This document shows positions 1-4,877 of a stretch of 5,177 nt of DNA, piece by piece; position 1 is the first letter of the stretch, and each line of letters starts with the position of its first letter. Source of the DNA: Phelpsiimicrobium sp043802125 (GTDB lineage: Bacteria > Omnitrophota > Gorgyraeia > Velamenicoccales > Velamenicoccaceae); NCBI GenBank assembly GCA_043802125.1, contig JAZDLG010000085.1, positions 1 to 5,177 of the forward strand, written 5' to 3'. The notes under the pieces were generated by a model. It was given only the letters and a program-made list of their open reading frames with translations, was not told where the DNA came from and did not search any database. The position numbers were made by a program, and so were the translations under genes.

Positions 1-36
1 TGAGCCATTTGAGCCATTTGTGAGCCAATTAGCCAA
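1..36 (-). repeat. 9-bp tandem repeat array at the 3' end of the DUF4062-ATPase gene
   Basis: On the plus strand TGAGCCATT occurs twice head to tail (1-9, 10-18). A variant with a 2-bp insertion follows (TG then TGAGCCAAT), and then a partial unit, TAGCCAA. On the coding (minus) strand the unit is AATGGCTCA. The array starts at the last codons and the TAA stop (29-31) of the upstream gene and continues off the window edge, so its full length is unknown. The unit is a multiple of three and has no stop in any coding-strand frame (Asn-Gly-Ser, Met-Ala-Gln or Trp-Leu-Lys). The repeats are seen directly; any role as a variable protein tail is inference. Confidence 0.75.
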
Positions 37-1477
37 GCCTATAGAACGTCCCTTTACCAACAATGCCTTGTTGTTTTAACACTTTTAAACTTACCAATTT
101 TGAAAGTTCACGCGTTGCCGTAGCCTTTGAAACACTGTTGACTTCTTGGTATTCCTTATTAGCAATTTGACCTTTTTCTTTGACATATTTGACCGCTTTC
201 AATTGACGTTCATTAAGTCCCAATTGTTGCAAAGTAATTTCCGTAAACTTGTCTCTTGCAAGAATTGTTTTAAACTCAAGATTTCGCACTGAAATGAACT
301 CCGGCTCCGGAAGACCATGTTCTTTACACTGTCGAATCATTTCCGTTGTGCCGGATCCCACCTGTTGTATATAGTCTGCAAAGAACAGCACGCTCGCTAA
401 CGTCGGATTAGACGGATGGGAAGAATGCGGCTTTCTTAGATCCTCCACCTTTAGATTCCCGGGAAGCGTTCCGGAATTCCATATCTCAACGCGATCGAGA
501 AAAACCATCACCTGAACAGAAGATGTTGTATTGTAATCACGATGCGCCACGGCATTAACAATGGCTTCGTGGATAGCAAACTCAGGAATTTCCCTAGGCC
601 GGGCTACTTGGACAGTATGAGCCTGCTGAATAACGGGGAATTTAATAGAATCCAAAACAAAAGCCACCGCCTTATCAACCTGTTCAAAAAGATTTTCTTC
701 TTCGTAAATATGATACGACGAAAACGGCTTCACAACCTCGGTGCTGGGCAATTGGACACACTTAATTTTTGCCTGATCAAAGAATTTTCGTGGGCTCTTA
801 CCAAACAACAAGAGCGCGGCATTTGTAAGCTTGCCCTCTCTCATGAGTTTTAAGTGCGTAAATACATCGGATATTGATGCGTCTACTCCGAGCGGAAAAT
901 TACGCTTTGTCCGGGCAACTTTCAAAAACCATTTAACTTTGACACTATCAATGTCGGATAATTTGGCCCCGTCGCAAATTCGCTGATCAAATCCCGCCTT
1001 TCCGATCTCGCCTTTTTCTTTAAGAAAGGATATTAAGCTCTCGTAAACCAGATTGGTTAATTCAGTCACCGTATCAAATCTTCTATAACTGTACCCAGCC
1101 TTTGGATTTTTAATTTCTGATATAAACTCCCGCATACCACCGTCTCGGAGTTTATCTACGGTGTTTTGACCCTTAATATAGATCAAAATCTCCTTATGCT
1201 TTGCCTTGGCTTCGCGGAATTCTGCTTCTGTTGGCGACATCTTTTCTTTTCCGGATCCGCCATATTGCTGACCGAAGATGCCGACGTAAATATCACCCTT
1301 GCGCACTTCCTCGATGTAAGCCATTTCGGCTGATTTACTCTTGGCGGGAGAATCCTCAAAAAGAAAAACATCAAAATATTCCGATAAAAGAGCATCCTTA
1401 CGGATAAACTCCTTGACTGCCCGACGTTCTTTCTTTAACTCTTTTTGTGCGCCACTGACAAAGATTTTATATTTCAT
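29..1477 (-). CDS. DUF4062 / RecG-like (GHKL-type) ATPase / winged-helix protein
   Basis: This 482-aa protein has three parts. Residues 1 to about 150 look like DUF4062: an opening strand KYKIFVSG, an ER pair near 17-18, a strand GDIYVGIFG (61-69) and the motif SPTEAEFREA (81-90). Residues about 165-410 match the C-terminal ATP-binding region of RecG-like transcriptional regulators (HATPase_c_4 type): IHEAIVNAVAHRDY (302-315) is the N-box-like motif, followed by VEIWNSG (330-336) and QVGSGTTEMI (372-381). Residues about 420-482 form a winged helix ending GKGTFYRL. Relatives usually carry an AlbA_2/Schlafen domain at the N-terminus; I do not see one here, and DUF4062 takes its place. There are no signal peptide or membrane segments, so it is probably cytoplasmic. 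The ATG lies 2 nt after the stop of the helix-turn-helix gene, with GGGAAG 5 nt upstream, so translation is probably coupled. Family knowledge suggests a nucleotide-dependent regulator or conflict/defence effector; the actual function is unknown. Despite frequent database naming, it is not a RecG helicase. Confidence 0.88.
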   Translation of the reverse strand: MKYKIFVSGAQKELKKERRAVKEFIRKDALLSEYFDVFLFEDSPAKSKSAEMAYIEEVRKGDIYVGIFGQQYGGSGKEKMSPTEAEFREAKAKHKEILIYIKGQNTVDKLRDGGMREFISEIKNPKAGYSYRRFDTVTELTNLVYESLISFLKEKGEIGKAGFDQRICDGAKLSDIDSVKVKWFLKVARTKRNFPLGVDASISDVFTHLKLMREGKLTNAALLLFGKSPRKFFDQAKIKCVQLPSTEVVKPFSSYHIYEEENLFEQVDKAVAFVLDSIKFPVIQQAHTVQVARPREIPEFAIHEAIVNAVAHRDYNTTSSVQVMVFLDRVEIWNSGTLPGNLKVEDLRKPHSSHPSNPTLASVLFFADYIQQVGSGTTEMIRQCKEHGLPEPEFISVRNLEFKTILARDKFTEITLQQLGLNERQLKAVKYVKEKGQIANKEYQEVNSVSKATATRELSKLVSLKVLKQQGIVGKGTFYRLG

Positions 1478-1479
1478 CG

Positions 1480-1716
1480 CTACTTCCCTTTCTTATGGCT
1501 TTGGCTATCGGAGGCCAAACCATGGCCTTCTGGCTTATCGGAAAATGGATATGAGCGTGACCATCTGTCAATCTCATCTTTTCTAAAACGCCACTGACCG
1601 CCGACACGAAAAGCCGGTATCTTCTTCTCCCGGGCAAGACGACGAACAGTGTACGGATGAAGTTTTAGATATTGGGCCACGTCTTCTGCTGTATAAGTTT
1701 CTGTGAGATTTTTCAT
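1480..1716 (-). CDS. excisionase-family helix-turn-helix DNA-binding protein
   Basis: A 78-aa protein whose residues 6-55 are a typical HTH_17/excisionase (MerR-like winged helix) domain. YTAEDVAQYLKLHPYTVRRL is the helix-turn-helix, IPAFRVGGQWRFRKDEID is the wing and following helix, and RW follows. Residues 56-78 are a polar, probably disordered tail ending HKKGK. The start is well supported: AGGAG (1724-1728) lies 7 nt upstream, with an extended -10 promoter just beyond it. It is the first gene of a two-gene operon with the DUF4062-ATPase gene, separated by 2 nt. No integrase gene is visible nearby, so a role as a local transcriptional regulator of this operon is more likely than a role in excision; that is inference. 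The domain call is firm, the target is not known. Confidence 0.9.
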   Translation of the reverse strand: MKNLTETYTAEDVAQYLKLHPYTVRRLAREKKIPAFRVGGQWRFRKDEIDRWSRSYPFSDKPEGHGLASDSQSHKKGK

Positions 1717-1745
1717 GAGAAAGCTCCTGTTACATTTTGTTCCAC

Positions 1746-1773
1746 ATTATATCACACGTAAAAAAGGAAACAA
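1746..1773 (-). promoter_or_regulatory. extended -10 sigma70-type promoter of the HTH/DUF4062-ATPase operon
   Basis: On the minus strand a perfect TATAAT (1751 to 1746) is preceded by TGA, giving the extended -10 element TGnTATAAT. A weak -35 candidate, TTGTTT (1773 to 1768), lies 16 bp upstream and matches only the TTG of the consensus, as is common for extended -10 promoters. Transcription would start near 1739, leaving a short leader that contains the AGGAG site (1724-1728) before the ATG at 1716. Confidence 0.75.
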
Positions 1774-1797
1774 TGGAAAACTTATTAAAGAGCTGAT

Positions 1798-1823
1798 TGA
1801 CATCCTCATGTCACTTCATGTCA
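1798..1823 (-). promoter_or_regulatory. 10-bp-spaced TGACAT/ATGTCA repeats, candidate operator
   Basis: Three copies of one hexamer start exactly 10 bp apart: TGACAT at 1798, then its reverse complement ATGTCA at 1808 and 1818. The first two form an inverted repeat with a 4-bp spacer, and the last two form a direct repeat extending to CATGTCACT (1807-1815, 1817-1825). The block ends about 25 bp upstream of the candidate -35 of the operon promoter. Helical phasing and position suggest a protein binding site, perhaps for the small helix-turn-helix protein itself. The repeats are seen; binding is inferred. Confidence 0.5.
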
Positions 1824-1830
1824 CTAAAAA

Positions 1831-1880
1831 ACGCCCTTTTTGACCATCCCGGACGCCTGCAGAACGCCCCAGAAAACGCC
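1831..1880. repeat. four ACGCC motifs at about 11-bp spacing
   Basis: ACGCC occurs at 1831, 1853, 1864 and 1876, all in the same orientation, with spacings of 22, 11 and 12 bp. Each has a purine-rich left side (AAA, GG, GA or AAA) and C or T on the right. The block lies between the operator-like repeats and the IS21 end, in DNA with no convincing gene. Regular helical spacing could mark an iterated binding site, but the motif is short and may be chance. Confidence 0.3.
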
Positions 1881-1931
1881 TGTTTACCGTCTAGGACCGA
1901 TTGTTTGCGCCGGTCTGACCATAGATTGCGT

Positions 1932-2001
1932 ATTCCGGTGACCTTGACCACCCATTCCGGATGACCTTGACCACTTATTCCGCTCGACTCTGACCACCTG
2001 T
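1932..2001. repeat. IS21 end, istB side: three tandem 22-23-bp units
   Basis: The units start with ATTCCG at 1932 (22 bp), 1954 (23 bp) and 1977 (23 bp), and end in the form GACCAC plus two bases. The first two carry the core GGxTGACCTTGACC; the third carries a variant core, CTCGACTCTGACC. By family knowledge these are transposase binding sites. The inner edge, CACCTGT, is shared with the innermost unit of the opposite end. Confidence 0.85.
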
Positions 2002-2207
2002 CGGAGCGTAGCGACGCTTTCATTATTTTTATATCAAAGAACCCCTGGCAATATGTTTTTTCTTCTTTTTTTAAATAAGTAGCAGCAGCAGTGATTTTTC
2101 TCTTTTTTGCTTCTTTTTTCTCTTTTTGTGAATATTGTTGATAGTAGGGATAAAATTCCGCTCACATTCGCATTATAGCGCATCTTCTCGGACTGAGCCA
2201 TATCTTT
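2002..2207. other. non-coding IS21 stretch between istB and the element end
   Basis: About 200 bp without a convincing gene. Near the element end is a small hairpin, AGCGT-AGCG-ACGCT (2005-2018), followed on the plus strand by a T-rich run; this would be at best a weak terminator for plus-strand transcription. From 2053 to 2127 the plus strand is strongly pyrimidine-rich with a short AGC repeat (2081-2089). A 49-codon minus-strand reading frame (2183 to 2034) is open but has no proper ribosome binding site, and its lysine-rich part follows from the A-rich composition. I see no intrinsic terminator after istB. Confidence 0.55.
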
Positions 2208-2972
2208 TCACGCATCTTTTTTATTATTCCTTTCCGGGATTTTTTCCGCCTTTACCTTTCTCATGGAACCGCCCTTTAATTGAATCTTGTAAGCGTTATG
2301 GACTAACCTATCAAGTATGGCATCGGCTAAGGTAGGGTTGCCTATCGCTTCGTGCCAGCGCTCTAATGGCAGCTGGCTTGTTATGACTGTAGAGTGGATA
2401 CCGTGCCTGTCTTCGAGTATCTCTAAGAGGTCCGTTCTTTCCTGATTGTTTAATACGGATAGTCCCCAGTCGTCTATAATGACCAGGTCCGTCTTCGCGA
2501 TGGTATTCATGAGCCTCGCGTATCTGCCGTCTCCTTTGGCAAGCGCCAGATCCTCGAATAAGCGGGTAGCCCTGAAGTAAAGGACCTTGTGTCCTTCCAG
2601 GCACGCTTTATGCCCGAGAGCGCAGGCGACGTAGCTTTTACCTACGCCGCAGGGACCTGTCAGAAGGATATTGAGGTGTTCTCTTATCCATGCGCATCGC
2701 GCTAATGATTTCATCAGGGTTTTATCAAGTCCTCTTTTTTGCCCGTAGTCGATATCCTCTACTGAGGCCGGCTGCCTCAGCTTCGCTCTTTTAAGGCGGG
2801 ACGTGAGCCGGCGATTTTCCTGTTCGGTCATCTCCCTGTCAATCAGGAGACCCATTCTCTCTTCAAAGCTTAAGTCATCATAATCATGCCCGGAGGCCTG
2901 CTCCTCAAAAGACTTGGCCATGCCGTAAAGCTTTAACGTCCTTAACTTCTCATGCGTCGGATGCGTTAACAT
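2208..2972 (-). CDS. istB: IS21-family helper ATPase IstB
   Basis: A 254-aa AAA+ ATPase of the DnaC/IstB type, of normal family length (about 250). The N-terminal helical region (1 to about 95) includes HEKLRTLKLYGMAKSFEEQ, typical of IstB. The Walker A motif is GPCGVGKS (106-113), with Cys where Thr or Ser is more common, and Walker B is LVIIDDWG (163-170). The sensor region has VITSQLPLERWHEAIGN, and LADAILDRLVHNAYKI holds the arginine-finger region. In this family IstB assembles on target DNA and activates the IstA transposase. The start at 2972 is supported by AAGGAGG (2983-2989), 10 nt upstream and just after the istA stop; only 18 nt separate the genes, so they are co-transcribed. An ATG at 2982 is out of frame and too close to the SD site. 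Confidence 0.96.
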   Translation of the reverse strand: MLTHPTHEKLRTLKLYGMAKSFEEQASGHDYDDLSFEERMGLLIDREMTEQENRRLTSRLKRAKLRQPASVEDIDYGQKRGLDKTLMKSLARCAWIREHLNILLTGPCGVGKSYVACALGHKACLEGHKVLYFRATRLFEDLALAKGDGRYARLMNTIAKTDLVIIDDWGLSVLNNQERTDLLEILEDRHGIHSTVITSQLPLERWHEAIGNPTLADAILDRLVHNAYKIQLKGGSMRKVKAEKIPERNNKKDA

Positions 2973-2990
2973 CTTTCTTCATCCTCCTTC

Positions 2991-4550
2991 TTAGTGATAA
3001 TTATTTGTAAAATAGCCGCCGCCTCTTATGTTTTCATGCGAGACGGCCGGCTCTGGCCGCGCTTCGGGCAACTGATGAAGATCTAGACCGCTCTTTAGGA
3101 TAGATTCTATGCTTTTATAGCTGTAACCTCTTATAACAATAGCCCTCTTACAAGCCGACTCCAGGCGATCATTAGAATACCTCTTGGCCAGGCGCAGGAT
3201 GCCCATACATGAACGATATCCTTGTTCAGGGTATACTCTTGAGCTTAGGATGGTTTCAACGACACTGGCGGTGGATTCTCCTATGGTACCCGCCCAGTTT
3301 ATTATTCTCGAGGGAGTCCACTCCAGATACTCCCTGTGGCTTTTCGGCATATGTTCTTTTATGGTGGTATGCCGGCCTTTAATATCGCTCCTCGCGTGGC
3401 TCGCCACGCGCTTTCCCTTATGGAAGACCTCTATGGTCTTGGTGGTATACCTTACGGTAACCTCTTCATGGACCAAAGAATAAGGCGCGCTGTAGTAATG
3501 TCCGTTAAGCTCGATATGATAATCTATATTTACTCTCGCTTTCTTCCACTCGGCGAAGGTATACCGGTTTTCCGGAAGGGCAAGGAGCGCGCTTTGTTCT
3601 ATCTTCTCAAAGCATATCTTGCGGGAACCTTCCAATTTCTTAAAGGGCTTTTCGTTAAGCCGTGTAAGAAGCTCTCTTATGGCGCCATTGAGCTCATTAA
3701 GACTGAAGAATGTCCGGTTCCTTAAGGCCGCCAATATCCACCTCTCCACCACCTGGACCCCCACTTCCACCTTAGCTTTATCTTTTGGCTTCGCTACGCG
3801 GGCGGGAATGACGACTGTCCCATAATGTACGGCCATATCGTGATATGTAGGATTGATGTCGGGCTCATATCTGCAGGGTTTAGATACTCCCGCCTTTAAG
3901 TTATCGGGAACTACCGTCCTGGGGACTCCCTTAAAATACTCAAAAGTCCTTACATGAGATTCGATCCAACTTGAGAGGCTCTGATCCCATGAAGCGTCGG
4001 CATACGTGTAATTACTCGCCCCTAACACGGCGACAAAGATCTCGGCCTGTCTTATCTTGCCCGTAAAGCGATCCTGAATGGGCACCGTATGTCCGGCGTA
4101 GTCGACGAACATTTTCTCACCGGCCTTATGAACCTGATAAAGACTTGGGCTTAATATCTTCTTCCAGCGGCCGTAATGCTCGTAAAACTGTGTGGACTGG
4201 TAGCCGTCAGGATGGATATCCTTGTATTCATGCCATAGAAGCTGGAGCGTCACATTCTTCTTCTTAAGTTCCGTGTGTATGTAACCCCAGTCAGGCTGAG
4301 AACAAACCGGTCTTTTATGTGACGCCTTATCCTTCCCAAGCAGGCGGCCCAAGGTCACATCGTCCGCCTGCTGAATCATCTCAAACGTAAGTCCGGCCTC
4401 TTTAGCCAGTAGAACGTACTTAGCTACGGTCCCGTGAGATACGGAGCAGCTTTGCGCTATCTCTCTGTTAGACATCTTGTGATTAACGCTTAGACGCAGT
4501 ATCTCTCTTACCTTGCGCATGCTTATATCCCTCCTCCTGTTCTTTGCCAT
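2991..4550 (-). CDS. istA: IS21-family DDE transposase IstA
   Basis: A 519-aa transposase. An N-terminal helix-turn-helix (about 27-48, SNREIAQSCSVSHGTVAKYV) should bind the element ends. The rve/RNase H-like catalytic core follows: FVDYAGHTVPI holds the first Asp (150), VVPDNLKAGV the second (216), and KAKVEVGVQVVERW the Glu (262), 45 residues after the second Asp. A C-terminal beta-rich region (about 330-380, with YYSAPYSLV) and a helical tail follow, as in other IstA proteins. The frame also opens with an ATG two codons earlier (4556), but AAGGAG directly abuts that codon, whereas it lies 6 nt before the ATG at 4550; I therefore chose 4550. The ribosome binding site lies inside a predicted leader hairpin. 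All catalytic residues are present and no frameshift is seen. Confidence 0.95.
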   Translation of the reverse strand: MAKNRRRDISMRKVREILRLSVNHKMSNREIAQSCSVSHGTVAKYVLLAKEAGLTFEMIQQADDVTLGRLLGKDKASHKRPVCSQPDWGYIHTELKKKNVTLQLLWHEYKDIHPDGYQSTQFYEHYGRWKKILSPSLYQVHKAGEKMFVDYAGHTVPIQDRFTGKIRQAEIFVAVLGASNYTYADASWDQSLSSWIESHVRTFEYFKGVPRTVVPDNLKAGVSKPCRYEPDINPTYHDMAVHYGTVVIPARVAKPKDKAKVEVGVQVVERWILAALRNRTFFSLNELNGAIRELLTRLNEKPFKKLEGSRKICFEKIEQSALLALPENRYTFAEWKKARVNIDYHIELNGHYYSAPYSLVHEEVTVRYTTKTIEVFHKGKRVASHARSDIKGRHTTIKEHMPKSHREYLEWTPSRIINWAGTIGESTASVVETILSSRVYPEQGYRSCMGILRLAKRYSNDRLESACKRAIVIRGYSYKSIESILKSGLDLHQLPEARPEPAVSHENIRGGGYFTNNYH

Positions 4551-4556
4551 CGTCAT

Positions 4557-4596
4557 CTCCTTCTCTGGTTAACAGCAATATTAATCCAGAGAGGAG
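4557..4596 (-). promoter_or_regulatory. istA leader hairpin sequestering the ribosome binding site
   Basis: Two arms, 4557-4572 and 4581-4596, are near-perfect inverted repeats around an 8-nt loop (4573-4580). On the mRNA, CTCCTCTCTGG and TTAA pair with TTAA and CCAGAGAAGGAG, leaving a single-base bulge in each arm. The 3' arm contains the istA Shine-Dalgarno AAGGAG, so a transcript that includes both arms would hide it. Complementarity is read directly; translational control is inferred from known cases such as IS10 and IS50, where read-through transcripts are silenced this way. Confidence 0.6.
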
Positions 4597-4686
4597 TATG
4601 TCAGATAACAAAGATGACAGCCACTCTTATTGAACAGATTTCAGGGGTTTATTTTAATGAAATTAACTACAGGATAGCTCTTAAAC

Positions 4687-4778
4687 AGGTGGTCAAGGTC
4701 AACCGGAATGAGTGGTAAAGGTCAGCCGGAATGGGTGGTCAGAGTCGAGCGGAATTGGTGGTCAGGGTAGTCCGGAAT
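4687..4778. repeat. IS21 end, istA side: four tandem 23-bp units
   Basis: Four 23-bp units lie head to tail: 4687-4709, 4710-4732, 4733-4755 and 4756-4778, each ending CGGAAT on the plus strand. They are inverted relative to the units at the other end. The unit at 4733-4755 carries the variant core (GAGTCGAGCGGAAT) and matches the innermost unit of the opposite end over 22 bp. By family knowledge these are IstA binding sites. No confident istA promoter is visible; TTGACC motifs in the innermost unit could act as a -35, but no well-spaced -10 follows. Confidence 0.85.
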
Positions 4779-4877
4779 ACGCATTTAGAATCATCAAAAT
4801 CATCACGCGATACTTACACCATCGGCCATCCGAAACTTTTAATGTATACTTTTTTATTCATTAATTTATTCACAATT

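Larger units (their letters stand above)
1927..4783 (-). mobile_element. complete IS21-family insertion sequence (2,857 bp)
   Basis: Both outer ends begin with the same 12 bp, TGCGTATTCCGG (1927-1938, and its reverse complement at 4772-4783), giving TG...CA termini. Inside each end are iterated 23-bp units, a hallmark of the IS21 family, enclosing istA and istB in that order on the minus strand. Both genes are intact, so the copy could be active. The flanks do not show an exact target duplication: CATAGAT on the left and TTTAGAA on the right share only TAGA at the same offset. The element has the same orientation as the downstream operon. Confidence 0.92.

Noticed and set aside
1..36. CRISPR array
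   Set aside because: Units are 9 bp with no spacers, and no cas genes are present.
542..853. 103-codon plus-strand frame
   Set aside because: Fully antisense to the DUF4062-ATPase coding region, which has strong domain evidence.
1826..1841. A-run / CGCCC / T-run as a possible terminator
   Set aside because: The stem would consist of A-T pairs only, with no GC-rich core, and no gene ends upstream of it on either strand.
1811..2023. 70-codon minus-strand frame across the IS21 end (begins MKASLRSDRWSE)
   Set aside because: It reads through the 23-bp terminal repeats and the IS boundary, has no ribosome binding site and no family resemblance; such frames are by-products of open repeat units.
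2034..2183. 49-codon minus-strand frame downstream of istB, rich in Lys with a Cys triplet
   Set aside because: No proper Shine-Dalgarno, composition dictated by A-rich and CTG-repeat DNA, and no third gene is expected in IS21 elements.
2194..2201. Another TGAGCCAT octamer, matching the array unit at the window start
   Set aside because: A single isolated copy inside the IS, far from the array; an 8-base match in 5 kb is easily chance.
3184..3825. Overlapping plus-strand frames of 68-129 codons
   Set aside because: Antisense shadows of istA, which shows an intact catalytic triad and normal length.
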